A DNA stretch of 64,000 bases from Kiloniellales bacterium (GCA_030064845.1 JASJEC010000053.1:1-64000); one strand, 5' to 3'. Shown: positions 1-8,543, counted from the stretch's first letter. A program made the numbers and translations. The notes: a model not told the origin generated them from the letters alone.

Positions 1-2137
1 CCCGGAGCGTCAGGCTTGGCGCCTCGATTTCGAGGATGCCGTCTTCCTGCTCGATCTCGACCCCTTCGTCCTCGAACTCGAACTCGATCGTCTGGCCGTC
101 GACGGCCGGAAGCTCGACGCCGTTGCCCACGTCCAGGACCGCCGCCAAGGCGGGGGCGGCATCGCAGGTGTCGGCGGCGGCGAACTCGATCCGGAACAAG
201 CCCTCGTCGCTGTCGCCGTCGTCGTCCCCCTCGCCCAAGGGCGTGAGCGCGGCGACGACGCCGGGCGCCAAGCTGTCCTCCACGGCGACGGCGACCACGT
301 CCGGACCGCTATCTACCGTGCCGTCGTTGACCACGAGGGTGGCCGTGTAGTCCCCCAGCCGGTCCGCGTTGAAGCTCGGCTTGGCAGCCGTCGGATCGTC
401 GAGCGCCGCGGCGCTGACCGGCGGAACCTCGGTGAGCGACCAGGCATAGATCAAGGCGTCGCCGTCCGGATCTGAAGAGCCCGAGCCGTTGAGCTCGACC
501 GGGGTCCCGGCGGGACCGGCGCACTCGAGATGCTGGTCGGGGCCCGCATCCGCAACGGGAGGCGCGTTCACGTTCGACAGTAGAATGACGAAACCACCCG
601 ACGTCAGACCAGCAGATGAGACCGTCTGGCTGTTGTCGCTCAGACTGGAAGGTCTGCCGTCCTCGTTGCCGGAACCAGTGCGAAAGGAAATGAACCTTAT
701 TGGCGCACTGCTGCCGGGTGAAGTTTCTATCACATCGCCTTCCCGGGCGATCAGGCCGAGCGCGCCCGCAGCGGCTGGGCCCCAGACGCCGCGATCGTTA
801 GCGCTGTTGACGCCCTGCCCCCTCAAATCGCCTATGAAGGCCACCTGCCCCGCGGCATTTAGCACGGGGGAGAAGAGGCGGGAGAACTCAACATCCGGAG
901 GTGTCCCCGGCGCCGGATCACCCACACGTGCGAGCAGGCCGAGCGCGCCCGTGGCGGTTGAGCCCCAGAGACCGCGAACATTAGAGGCGTTGACGTCCGC
1001 GCCCCTCGAGTCACCCAAGAATGCTACCTGCCCCGCCGCATTGAGCACAGGGTTGAACACACCGGAGAAGGTGGTGCCCGGCGGCGTCCCCGGCGCCGGA
1101 TCCCCGCTCCGCGCAAGCAGGCCGAGTGCGCCCGTGGCGTCCGGACCCCAAATGCCGTTACTGTTCGAGAAATCGATGTCCGGCCCCGTCAACGACCCTT
1201 GAAACGCCAGCTGTCCCAACGCATTGAGCGCAATGGTGCTGCTAAAGCTTCCGAACACGACATCCGGCAGCGTTCCTGGCGCCTCATCGCCCGCACGTAC
1301 GAGCAGGTCCAGCGCGCCCATGGTGTCCGAGCCCCAAATGCCGAACCTGTTGGACCCGTGGACGCCCGACCCGGTCAAGATGCCTACAAACGCCACCTGC
1401 CCCGCCGCGTTGAGCACGGGGTCGCCGAAGGCAGAGAACACGGCACCCGGCGCCGTCCCCGGCGCACGAGCGTCCTCAAGCGCGAGCAAGCCGAGCGCAC
1501 CAGAGGCGTCTGGCCCCCAGATGCCAAAGTCGCGTCTCAGACCCCCGAAAGGGCCCTGGCCGCGGGGCAGAGAACCCCTAAACGCCACCTGCCCTGCCTC
1601 ATTGAGCAAGAGGCTGCTAAAGGTGGAGAACACGTCATTCGTCCCCGGCGCCCGGTCGCCCGCGCGCGCGAGCAGGCCGAGCGCACCCGAGGCGTCCGGG
1701 CCCCAAATGCCGAACCTGTTGGACCCGTGAACGCCCGAGCCGGTCAACAAGCCTAGAAACGCCACCTGCCCCGCCGCGTTGATCAAGGGGGTACTGAAAC
1801 TGGAAAAAACGGTGCCAGGCGGCGTCCCTGGCGCCTGATTGCCCGAGCGCGCCAGCAGGTCGAGTGCGCCAATGGCGCCCGGGCCCCAGATGCCCAACCT
1901 GTTGGAGCTGAAGACACCGGGCCCGTCCACCACACCAAAAAACGCAACCTGCCCCGACGCGTTGGTCACGGGAGTGCCGAAACTGGAGAACACGACACCC
2001 GGCGCCGTGCCCGGTGCCGGATCGCCCGTCGCGACGAGGACCTCCAGATCGGCCTGCGCGCGGGCTGTGCCGCCCGTAAGCGCTAAAGCGAACAGGCCTG
2101 CCAAGACCGGGAGAAGGCGCAATGAGAGCGTGAACAT
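1..2137 (-). CDS. Secreted NxxGxxAF-repeat protein with PKD-like domain (3' end outside window)
   Basis: The frame is open from the ATG at 2137 to the left edge (712 codons) without a stop, so the C-terminus is missing. Residues 1 to about 27 form a signal peptide ending in an Ala-Arg-Ala site. Seven units of about 60 residues follow, each containing N-x-x-G-Q-V/L-A-F, then a GIWG-like segment and an APGT loop; this matches the 'choice-of-anchor tandem repeat NxxGxxAF' family. After the repeats comes a PKD-like segment (ADAGPDQ...SGSSDPDGD), then an acidic region. The usual C-terminal anchor (PEP-CTERM or similar) would lie off the window. Function is unknown; a surface or exported adhesin-like role is inference. 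It stands alone, with an AT-rich upstream region. Confidence 0.8.
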   Translation of the reverse strand, partial: MFTLSLRLLPVLAGLFALALTGGTARAQADLEVLVATGDPAPGTAPGVVFSSFGTPVTNASGQVAFFGVVDGPGVFSSNRLGIWGPGAIGALDLLARSGNQAPGTPPGTVFSSFSTPLINAAGQVAFLGLLTGSGVHGSNRFGIWGPDASGALGLLARAGDRAPGTNDVFSTFSSLLLNEAGQVAFRGSLPRGQGPFGGLRRDFGIWGPDASGALGLLALEDARAPGTAPGAVFSAFGDPVLNAAGQVAFVGILTGSGVHGSNRFGIWGSDTMGALDLLVRAGDEAPGTLPDVVFGSFSSTIALNALGQLAFQGSLTGPDIDFSNSNGIWGPDATGALGLLARSGDPAPGTPPGTTFSGVFNPVLNAAGQVAFLGDSRGADVNASNVRGLWGSTATGALGLLARVGDPAPGTPPDVEFSRLFSPVLNAAGQVAFIGDLRGQGVNSANDRGVWGPAAAGALGLIAREGDVIETSPGSSAPIRFISFRTGSGNEDGRPSSLSDNSQTVSSAGLTSGGFVILLSNVNAPPVADAGPDQHLECAGPAGTPVELNGSGSSDPDGDALIYAWSLTEVPPVSAAALDDPTAAKPSFNADRLGDYTATLVVNDGTVDSGPDVVAVAVEDSLAPGVVAALTPLGEGDDDGDSDEGLFRIEFAAADTCDAAPALAAVLDVGNGVELPAVDGQTIEFEFEDEGVEIEQEDGILEIEAPSLTLR
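836..1968 (-). repeat. Seven in-frame tandem repeats (about 180-195 bp each) inside the NxxGxxAF gene
   Basis: The core segment encoding N-A-A-G-Q-V-A-F recurs with cores near 1950, 1768, 1595, 1404, 1217, 1033 and 851. Nucleotide identity between copies is high around the core (cgccacctgccccgccgcgt on the plus strand) and lower between cores, so the copies are old enough to have diverged but remain a possible substrate for recombination. Confidence 0.85.
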
Positions 2138-2434
2138 GGCTGCTTCCCCCTAAACTTCTTTTCGGGCCGCTGGTTTCTCATCCCCCCGGATGAATTCGCG
2201 CCCGTCATGACGAAAAACTTTGACTATGAGTGAAACGGTAACGCGATATGGTATCCACTTCAAGGGTAGGGTTTTTCACGTCACTATTTATACGTGTAAT
2301 ACGCATACCGATGTGGACTTTTAGTTCTTATTTGGCGTGGTTTCGGCCACCAGTCGACCGCACCGGTTGCTTACAGCCTCATAGCGCTACAACTATTGCG
2401 TGCGGTACGGCGCTGGTGAGAATGCCTGTCGCGT
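2138..2434. other. AT-rich non-coding gap between the repeat-protein gene and an uncharacterised gene
   Basis: This stretch of about 300 bases is clearly richer in A and T than its surroundings, especially 2210-2340. Both flanking genes are on the minus strand, so it should hold the promoter of the repeat-protein gene and the 3' end of the gene at 2435. I see no convincing gene, RNA or terminator. The drop in GC would fit recently acquired DNA or simply a promoter-rich spacer. Confidence 0.5.
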
Positions 2435-2938
2435 CTAGTCGCCGAAGCGGAGGGTCACCGCCAGGCGGTGCTCCGCCGAGAGGATCGCGCGCACTTGATG
2501 GTCCCGGTAGAACCAGGATCCCGGCTTCGTGAGACTATCGGAGATCTGATCGAATTCCCGCTTCGGAAGAAACTGCAGACACCACCACGATGAGGTATCG
2601 AGGTGGTCTATGTAGGGCGCTTCGGTCGGGGTCGGCTCCCACGACAAGTTCCATTGCTCGACCCCGCCATCGAACCAGCCTCTGCCGATCAGCGCCCGAG
2701 GGCCCTGAGCGCGCAGCAGGTCGGCGCTCGCCTCCGAGAACTCAACCGCCGCATAGGTGCATGCGAAATGGTCGTCTGAAAAGTCGTGCCACTTCTTGGA
2801 GGCCACGACCCGCACAATCTCGACCTTGTCCTGGAAGAAGTTGCGGGCAAAGCGGGCGTTGTCGATCCATTTCCAGCCGGAGAAGATCACCACCAGTACC
2901 AGGGGGAAAACCACCAACGCGTAAAAGACAAACTTCAT
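2435..2938 (-). CDS. Uncharacterised membrane-anchored protein
   Basis: A 167-residue protein starting at an ATG (2938) with a GAGG just upstream; a GTG at 2959 is an alternative. Residues 1-23 are one hydrophobic segment (FYALVVFPLVLVVIF) with a positively charged start, so it is a signal anchor or uncleaved leader. The rest is soluble, rich in aromatic residues, and would be periplasmic. I do not recognise a family. It is separated from the neighbouring lipoprotein gene by about 150 bases on the same strand, so a shared transcript is possible but not shown. Confidence 0.6.
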   Translation of the reverse strand: MKFVFYALVVFPLVLVVIFSGWKWIDNARFARNFFQDKVEIVRVVASKKWHDFSDDHFACTYAAVEFSEASADLLRAQGPRALIGRGWFDGGVEQWNLSWEPTPTEAPYIDHLDTSSWWCLQFLPKREFDQISDSLTKPGSWFYRDHQVRAILSAEHRLAVTLRFGD

Positions 2939-3092
2939 GGACCTCACCAGAGCCACCACTATCCGAGTAGTTCGAGCGCTTGTTCCTCGCGGCTGCTCTC
3001 CGGCATTTTGAGAAACAATTTCGAAGCCTGAATTACGCGCAGAAAGTCATCGTCATGCTGCCCCTCGGCGCCGACAGGCCACTCTCCTCAAG

Positions 3093-3506
3093 CTAGAGCG
3101 CTGCGGATTCCCCGGGGTCGGCCTGCCTGCCGACCTCTTCGGCGCAGGCAACGACGGGCGACCAGAACCTGTCGACCACGAATTGGTCCATCTCGCCTTC
3201 CGGGATCTTCTGCCATACGACGAAACCGCCCTTCTTGTCGGTCTGGGTGATCGTCATGGCATAGTGGGAAACGCCCCGGTTGGTGTGAGCCTTGACGCTG
3301 TCGTAGATCGAGATTTCCGGCTTATAGAGATCACGGTTCCACTTGCCGCCAAGGCGGGCTTCCACGCATAGCGCCATTTCTTCGAACGAGCCGGTGTAGT
3401 TCACCGTACGGACCGGCTCGGTGCGGCGGATGTCTTTCAGATTGATCGTGCAGGCGCCGACGATGAACAGCAGCGCCATGATTGCCGTGGTGCGCAGGCT
3501 TCGCAT
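3093..3506 (-). CDS. Uncharacterised small lipoprotein
   Basis: The protein of 137 residues begins MRSLRTTAIMALLF and carries a lipobox (IVGAC), so the mature protein should start with a lipidated Cys. Starts further upstream (to 3569) would overlap the dioxygenase gene and put a charged extension before the signal peptide, so 3506 is preferred. The mature part is about 115 residues and contains another two Cys (MALCVEA and VVACAEE) that could pair. No family recognised. It follows the dioxygenase gene on the same strand by 43 bases and may be cotranscribed. Confidence 0.65.
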   Translation of the reverse strand: MRSLRTTAIMALLFIVGACTINLKDIRRTEPVRTVNYTGSFEEMALCVEARLGGKWNRDLYKPEISIYDSVKAHTNRGVSHYAMTITQTDKKGGFVVWQKIPEGEMDQFVVDRFWSPVVACAEEVGRQADPGESAAL

Positions 3507-3549
3507 TCTTTCCGTCACCCTCTCATCACCGACTGCAGACACCAACCGC

Positions 3550-4455
3550 TCAACCTTTCGGGCCGGCAACCTGGTAACCGTAGACCTCGCCGATCTTCTG
3601 CTTGCGGCGCAGCTCGATGCGGCGGGTGAGCGCAGCCTGGTCCAGCCTGGGCGCGAAGGCGCCGGTCAGGAGCGCGTCGTCGGGCAGCACCTCGAGCGGC
3701 TCGAAGGCGTGGATCACCAGCGGGTCCGTAGGCTGGTTGCGCACCGTGTTGTAGGAGACGTGGAGCAGCGTACGGCTGGTCTCGCTGGTGTTGCCGCCCG
3801 AGGCGTGCAGCGTGTTGCCGTGGAAGAAGACCACGTCGCCCGGCTCCATGACGCAGGCGACAGTCTCCAGCGCTTCCAGCGCCCGGGCGACCACCGCGGG
3901 GTCGGCGCCGTGGGACGGCCCGATGGGCACGTGGTCGATCCGGCCGAGCCTGTGCGAGCCGCGCAGCAGCTGGACGCAGCCGTTCTCCGGCGTGGTCCGG
4001 TCGACCGCCACCATGGCGGTCAGCATCTCGGGCCTGAGGCAGCCCTCCCGGTACCAGGAGCCGAAGTCCTGGTGCCAGTCCCAGCGCCCGGCGCTGCCCG
4101 GCCGCTTCATGCTGAGCTTGGAATGCCAGTGATAGACCGGCTGGCCGCCCAGGAGGTCCTCGGCGGCCTCGACCAGGCGGGCGATGCGCACGAAGGCCCC
4201 CAGCACGTCCTCGCTGGCGCCCGACCAGCCGAAGATCTCCGCCGGCGCGCCGGAGGAATCGATGATCCCGACGCTGTGTTCGCCGACCGAGGAGTCGTGG
4301 CGCAGCAGGTCCTGGACCAAGGCGACTTCGTCGGACGCGAACAGCCCGGGCAACAGGAGGAAACCGTCGTCCTGGAAAGCCGCAACTTGCTCGGCGGCAA
4401 GCCGCTTCAAGGGCTTATCCGGCTCTGGCGGCGGCAGCGCACGAATGCTGGTCAT
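3550..4455 (-). CDS. Phytanoyl-CoA dioxygenase (PhyH) family Fe(II)/2-oxoglutarate oxygenase
   Basis: 301 residues, the usual size for PhyH-type oxygenases. The metal-binding triad is visible: H128 and D130 in WHQDFG and the distal H217 in FFHGNTLHASGGN, followed by an Arg near 228 that would bind 2-oxoglutarate. The CVQLLRGSHRLG segment is also typical. The family hydroxylates small molecules (phytanoyl-CoA, ectoine, various secondary metabolites) in the cytoplasm; the substrate here cannot be told from sequence, and there is no ectoine or fatty-acid oxidation gene nearby. Downstream is a small lipoprotein gene. Confidence 0.85.
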   Translation of the reverse strand: MTSIRALPPPEPDKPLKRLAAEQVAAFQDDGFLLLPGLFASDEVALVQDLLRHDSSVGEHSVGIIDSSGAPAEIFGWSGASEDVLGAFVRIARLVEAAEDLLGGQPVYHWHSKLSMKRPGSAGRWDWHQDFGSWYREGCLRPEMLTAMVAVDRTTPENGCVQLLRGSHRLGRIDHVPIGPSHGADPAVVARALEALETVACVMEPGDVVFFHGNTLHASGGNTSETSRTLLHVSYNTVRNQPTDPLVIHAFEPLEVLPDDALLTGAFAPRLDQAALTRRIELRRKQKIGEVYGYQVAGPKG

Positions 4456-4551
4456 GTCCCCTCCGGCGTGGCTGATCGCCAGAGGCTACAGGAAAACGGC
4501 CGGTCCAGGGAAGGACCGGCCGCGATACAGGGGTCGGGTAACGACGAAGGC

Positions 4552-5307
4552 TCAGGCCGCCTGCCTGCCCGCCTTGAACTTCTTGTAGGCGACCGGCAGC
4601 AGCGAGAGGGCGGCCAGGCCGATCAGGGCGGCCCAGACCTGGGGCGTCAGGATGCCCGCGAAGGAGAAGGACTCGTTGGCGTCGAACACGCTGCCGAGGC
4701 CGGCGCCCACCGTGGCGAAAACGAAGGCCCCGGGGATGATGCCGATGAAGGTGGCGACGACATAGGTCCGGAGGTTCACCCCGAGGAAGGCCGGCACCAG
4801 GTTGACGATGAAGAAGGGAAACAGTGGCACCAGGCGCAGCACCAGCATGTAGCTGAAGGCGTTCTCCTGGAAGCCCGCCTCCATCTTGGCCAGGAAGGGA
4901 CCGGCCTTGGCGCGCAGCACGTCGCCGAACGCGGTCTTGGCGGCGAGGAAGATGCCGGCCGCCCCGATCGTGGCGCCGACCACGATCCAGAATGAGCCCA
5001 GCAGGCTGCCGAAGAGAAAGCCCCCGGTCACGCTGAGCAGAGCGCCCAGCGGCAGGGAGAGCGCGGTCGAGACGGCGTAGGCGACGACGAAGACAGCGAC
5101 CGCCGCGACGATCTGGCGATCCACGAAGTCGGCCAGGAAGGCGCGGTGCTCGCGCAGGGCCTCGAAGGTGACGTAATCCTGGAGTCCGAAGCCGAAGAAC
5201 GCGGCGGTGCCGGCGACCAGGACGCCGAGCGGCGCCAAGCGCTTGACCAGGCCGTTGGATCTCTGAGGTGGCATGGCGAGCGCCTCGCCGTTCTGAGCTT
5301 GCGACAT
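4552..5307 (-). CDS. TVP38/TMEM64 (DedA-like, VTT domain) membrane protein
   Basis: 251 residues with several hydrophobic segments (around residues 25-45, 70-130, 160-190, 205-240). The central VTT-type motif is present: the GALLSVTGGFLFGSLLGS segment followed by the LRLVPLFPFFIVN and VNLRTYVVATFIGIIPG segments. It starts at the ATG at 5307 behind GGAGACGGAAGAG. VTT-domain proteins of the DedA/TVP38 superfamily are thought to move lipids or ions across the inner membrane. The gene lies 29 bases after the flavin oxidoreductase gene on the same strand; pairing of TVP38 proteins with MerA-like oxidoreductases is seen in many bacteria, suggesting a common process whose nature is unknown. Confidence 0.88.
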   Translation of the reverse strand: MSQAQNGEALAMPPQRSNGLVKRLAPLGVLVAGTAAFFGFGLQDYVTFEALREHRAFLADFVDRQIVAAVAVFVVAYAVSTALSLPLGALLSVTGGFLFGSLLGSFWIVVGATIGAAGIFLAAKTAFGDVLRAKAGPFLAKMEAGFQENAFSYMLVLRLVPLFPFFIVNLVPAFLGVNLRTYVVATFIGIIPGAFVFATVGAGLGSVFDANESFSFAGILTPQVWAALIGLAALSLLPVAYKKFKAGRQAA

Positions 5308-5336
5308 CTCTTCCGTCTCCTCTTTCCTGTGCCCGG

Positions 5337-6764
5337 TCACGGCAGCATCTGCAGCCAGCCAACCACGCGGCGGGTGCGCTCGCTGAATAGCGAGGGCGTG
5401 TAGTAGCTGCCGGCGACCCGCTTGTTGACCTCGCCCAGAGTGGGATAGGGGGCGATGATGTTGGCCATGGCGCCGATCTTGAGCTTCTGGGTGATCGCGA
5501 GCACCCAGGGCTGCAGCAGCTCGCCGGCGTGGGGACCGGCGATGGTCGCGCCCAGGATGCGACCCTTCGGGCCAACCACGACCTTGACCAGACCCTCGGT
5601 CTCCTGCTCGGCCTGGGCGCGGTCGTTCTCCTCGAACGACCAGGTCAGCACCTTGATGCCGTCGCCGTGGCTCTTGCGCGCCTCGGCCTCGGTCAGCCCG
5701 ACGTGCGCGATCTCGGGATCGGTGTAGGTGACCCAGGGCACCACCGCCTTGTCGGCCTTGGCCGGCAGGGAGAAGAGCGCGTTGCGGATCACGATGCCCG
5801 CGTGGTAGCCGGCCACGTGGGTGAACTGCAGGCCGCCGGCCACGTCGCCTATGGCGAAGACTTTCTTGTTGGTCGTGCGCAGGCGCGCGTCGACCGTGAT
5901 GCCCTTGGGCGTGTATTCGATGCCCGCGGCCTCGAGGCCGAGCCCATCGACGTTGGCACGTCGCCCGGCGGCGACCAGCAGGTGGGATCCGGAGACGGTC
6001 TTCTGCTCGCCGTCCTTCTCGATGGTGACCGCGATCCCGTTGCCTTTCTTGGCGACGCCGGTGATCGAGATGCCTTCCAGCATGGCGATCCGCTCGGCGG
6101 CCATGCGCTTGCGGACCACCTCGGCGGCGTCGGGGTCGTCCCGGCCAAGGATGCGGAACATCTCGAGGATGGTGACCTCGGAGCCGAGGCGCCGGTGCGC
6201 CTGGGCGAGCTCGGCGCCGATCGGTCCGCCGCCTATGACGATCAGGTGCTCGGGCCGCTCGCGCAGCTCGAAGACCGTCTCGTTGGTCATGTAGGGCACG
6301 CCGTCGAGGCCGGGGATCGGCGGCACGGCGGCCGAGGAGCCGGTCGCGACCACGAAGCGGCGGGCGCGGATGCGCTTGCCGCCGGCCTCGACCTCGTTGC
6401 GGCCGACGAACCTGGCGGTCTCCTTGATCACCTGGACTCCCAGACCCTCGAAGCGCTCGACCGAGTCGTGCGGGGCGATGGCGCCGATGACATTGTGAAC
6501 GTGATCGTTGACCTTGGCGAAGTCGACGCTCGGCTCGTGGCCGTTCACGCCGAAGCGGCCGCTGTTGCGGATCGACTCGGCCGCATGGCCGGCGGCGATC
6601 AGGGACTTGGAGGGGACGCAGCCGGTGTTGAGGCAGTCGCCGCCCATCTTGCCCTTTTCGATGAGCACGGTCTTCGCGCCCATCTGAGAAGCGCCGGCGG
6701 CTACCGAAAGCCCGCCGGAGCCGGCGCCGATCACGCAGATGTCGCACTTGATGACGTCGGTCAT
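5337..6764 (-). CDS. MerA-like class I pyridine nucleotide-disulphide oxidoreductase
   Basis: 475 residues. An N-terminal FAD-binding GAGSGG (13-18), the redox-active disulphide CLNTGC (C44, C49), a central NAD(P)-binding IGGGPIGAELAQ, the second FAD motif FAIGDVAGG and a C-terminal dimerisation domain are all visible. At the C-terminal active site the His of the HPTxxE motif of glutathione reductases and lipoamide dehydrogenases is replaced: the sequence reads YPTLGE. A Tyr here is reminiscent of mercuric reductase, but there is no N-terminal HMA domain and no C-terminal Cys pair. The substrate is therefore unknown. The gene is followed closely by the TVP38-type gene and starts behind a good AGGAG. 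Confidence 0.88.
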   Translation of the reverse strand: MTDVIKCDICVIGAGSGGLSVAAGASQMGAKTVLIEKGKMGGDCLNTGCVPSKSLIAAGHAAESIRNSGRFGVNGHEPSVDFAKVNDHVHNVIGAIAPHDSVERFEGLGVQVIKETARFVGRNEVEAGGKRIRARRFVVATGSSAAVPPIPGLDGVPYMTNETVFELRERPEHLIVIGGGPIGAELAQAHRRLGSEVTILEMFRILGRDDPDAAEVVRKRMAAERIAMLEGISITGVAKKGNGIAVTIEKDGEQKTVSGSHLLVAAGRRANVDGLGLEAAGIEYTPKGITVDARLRTTNKKVFAIGDVAGGLQFTHVAGYHAGIVIRNALFSLPAKADKAVVPWVTYTDPEIAHVGLTEAEARKSHGDGIKVLTWSFEENDRAQAEQETEGLVKVVVGPKGRILGATIAGPHAGELLQPWVLAITQKLKIGAMANIIAPYPTLGEVNKRVAGSYYTPSLFSERTRRVVGWLQMLP

Positions 6765-6877
6765 CGGTCTAGCTCCTCTCCTCTCGCTTGTCGGGATGTC
6801 CCGGTCCGGGACCCGCGCCGGTTCCCGCCTCCTCGGGCGGGAGATCTCTCTGGCGGGCCGCCGGTCCGGAAAGGGGA

Positions 6878-7357
6878 TCAGCTCTTCACGACGATCTTGT
6901 AGTCGGGCGTCGGATTGAGCGGGCAGGAATAGAGGTACTCGCCCTCTTTAAGCTCGATCACGTAGTCCTTGGTCACGCCCTGGGAGAGGCCGCCGCCGGA
7001 GACGCTCGGCAGGGTTGCCCGGCCGACCAGGCTGGCGCCGCGGACCCAGAAGCCCAGGTCGTAGGGCACGTTCTTGTTGGTGACGCGGAAGATGTACTTG
7101 CCGGGCTTCAGCTCGAACGTCTTGGCCTTGGCCACGCGCTCGTCAAGGGTCTTCTCGTTGATCGCCTGGCAGTCCGCCTTGCGGCTGGTCTGGAAGCCGT
7201 GGTCGACGCCGTTCTCCGACTCGACGAACTGGCAGGCGGTCTGGGTCAGCTCGATCACCGTCGGCTCTGCGGCGGCGCCGGCCGACGCGAAAGCCAGCGT
7301 CATCGCGCCAGCGGCCAGTACGGACTTGATCGTGGTCCTTTGTTTGGAAGCAGTCAT
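6878..7357 (-). CDS. Secreted cupredoxin-like protein lacking obvious copper ligands
   Basis: 159 residues with a cleavable signal peptide (about 1-29, ending AGAAA). The mature part has the beta-rich pattern of cupredoxin-like proteins: KPGKYIFRVTNKN in the middle, then YVIELKEGEYLYSCPLNPTPDYKIVV at the end. The single Cys in SCPLNP sits where a type 1 copper Cys would be, but I find no matching His-x-x-x-x-Met, so copper binding is doubtful. There are two further Cys in the mature region. It diverges from a LysR gene across a palindromic site and is probably controlled by that regulator. ATG chosen behind AGGAGAGG. Confidence 0.65.
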   Translation of the reverse strand: MTASKQRTTIKSVLAAGAMTLAFASAGAAAEPTVIELTQTACQFVESENGVDHGFQTSRKADCQAINEKTLDERVAKAKTFELKPGKYIFRVTNKNVPYDLGFWVRGASLVGRATLPSVSGGGLSQGVTKDYVIELKEGEYLYSCPLNPTPDYKIVVKS

Positions 7358-7450
7358 GATAATCCTCTCCTAGCCCCTCGGGCGTATGGGTCTGAATAAC
7401 GTTCCGTTGGCTATCAGGTAGGACCACCCCGGCCTTAATGGAAATATCGG

Positions 7451-7473
7451 ATGGCTCCCGTTTCAATAGCCAT
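7451..7473. promoter_or_regulatory. Candidate LysR-type operator ATGGCT-N11-AGCCAT
   Basis: A perfect 6-bp inverted repeat with an 11-base centre contains the classical T-N11-A arrangement bound by LysR-type regulators. It lies in the gap between a cupredoxin-like gene (start 7357, minus) and a LysR gene (start 7588, plus), where an autoregulatory site is expected. Confidence 0.6.
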
Positions 7474-7513
7474 GCGGTATCGATATAGATCAGTTAGGCC
7501 TTACTTTGGCCGA

Positions 7514-7542
7514 TTGACTGGTAAAATCACGGGAACGTGATA
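7514..7542 (+). promoter_or_regulatory. Candidate promoter of the LysR gene with internal inverted repeat
   Basis: TTGACT (7514-7519) is followed after 17 bases by GTGATA (7537-7542). A perfect inverted repeat TCACG-GGAA-CGTGA (7527-7540) lies between and over the -10 element, a placement suited to repression. The -10 match is weak, so the promoter is tentative. Confidence 0.4.
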
Positions 7543-7587
7543 GTTTTTGTGTAAAGATTCATTAAAGATAGCCCTGAGGAGCCGGTC

Positions 7588-8463
7588 ATGGAGATGCACC
7601 AGGTCCGTTACTTCCTGGCGGTCTGCAAGACCCTGAACTTCACCCGCGCGGCTGAGCGCTGCAACGTCGCCCAGCCGTCCCTGACCCGGGCGATCCAGAA
7701 GCTCGAGGACGAGCTCGGCGGCCCCCTGTTCCGGCGCGAACGGAACCGCACCCACCTGACCGATCTCGGCCGCCTGATGCTGCCGCACCTGCGCGCGGTG
7801 CGCGACGCCTCGCTCGCGGCCAGCGCCGAGGCGGAGGAATTCCACGCCCTGGAGCGCGCGCCGCTGCGCCTCGGCATGATGTGCACCATCGCCCCGAACC
7901 GCCTGGTCCCCTTCTTCAGCCGCCTGCACCGAGAGATCCCCTCGCTGGAACTGCAGCTGCACGAGGCGCCGGGGCACCGCCTGGTCCGGGACCTGCTGTC
8001 CGGCGAGCTGGACGTCGCGATCGTCGGCCTGCCGAGCTACGAGGAACGGATCGACGCCCTGCCGCTGTTCGAAGAGCGCTATGTGATCGCCTTCCCGGCT
8101 AACCACCGGTTCAACGACATGCCCGCGGTGCCGCTTCGCGAACTGGACAACGAGGCCTACCTGAAGCGGCTGAACTGCGAGTTCATGGACTTCCTCGCCC
8201 ATCTGGACCTGACCGAGCCGCCGCGCATCGACCTGCGGTACAGCAGCGAGCGCGAAGACTGGGTGCAGGCCCTGGTGCTGGCCGGGCTGGGCTGCTCGAT
8301 CATGCCCGAGCACCTGCCGCAGCTGCCGGGTCTCTCGACCCGCGTCCTGGTCGAACCCGAGGTCAAGCGGCAGATCAGCCTCTTGACGGTCGCGGGGCGC
8401 CGCTTCTCGCCCGCCGTCTCGGCCTTTCTGCGCCTCAGCCGCCATATGGAGTGGCACGGCTGA
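7588..8463 (+). CDS. LysR-family transcriptional regulator
   Basis: 291 residues. Residues 1-60 form the winged helix-turn-helix (MHQVRYFLAVCKTLNFTRAA then QPSLTRAIQKLEDELG), the rest the periplasmic-binding-like effector domain (LRLGMMCTIAPNRL...LDVAIVGLP). The arrangement resembles OxyR/CysB-type LysR proteins, but the effector is unknown; the two Cys at C194 and near 233 are not in the clear OxyR pattern. It starts at an ATG behind TGAGGAG. It diverges from a secreted cupredoxin-like gene with a T-N11-A palindrome between them, so that gene is the likeliest target. Confidence 0.9.
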   Translation: MEMHQVRYFLAVCKTLNFTRAAERCNVAQPSLTRAIQKLEDELGGPLFRRERNRTHLTDLGRLMLPHLRAVRDASLAASAEAEEFHALERAPLRLGMMCTIAPNRLVPFFSRLHREIPSLELQLHEAPGHRLVRDLLSGELDVAIVGLPSYEERIDALPLFEERYVIAFPANHRFNDMPAVPLRELDNEAYLKRLNCEFMDFLAHLDLTEPPRIDLRYSSEREDWVQALVLAGLGCSIMPEHLPQLPGLSTRVLVEPEVKRQISLLTVAGRRFSPAVSAFLRLSRHMEWHG

Positions 8464-8543
8464 GACCGGCGCCGCTTTAACGCGGCGGAAAGGGCCCCGC
8501 GCGCTATAGTGGCCTCCCAGCAATGCGCGACAGGGAGAGACTC

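Noticed and set aside
836-1968. Regularly spaced repeats that could be a CRISPR array
   Set aside because: The period is about 180-195 bp, the units are in frame and translate into a conserved protein repeat, and there is no spacer pattern or cas gene.
2248-2532. A short plus-strand frame in the AT-rich gap
   Set aside because: Composition is not coding-like, it has no ribosome-binding site and it overlaps the neighbouring gene on the other strand.
4552-6747. A long frame on the minus strand that appears to fuse an oxidoreductase region with the TVP38 protein
   Set aside because: The upstream part is out of frame with the true oxidoreductase and low in complexity; the two genes are separate with their own ribosome-binding sites.
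5337-6764. Mercuric reductase proper
   Set aside because: No HMA domain, no C-terminal Cys pair, and no mer operon nearby.
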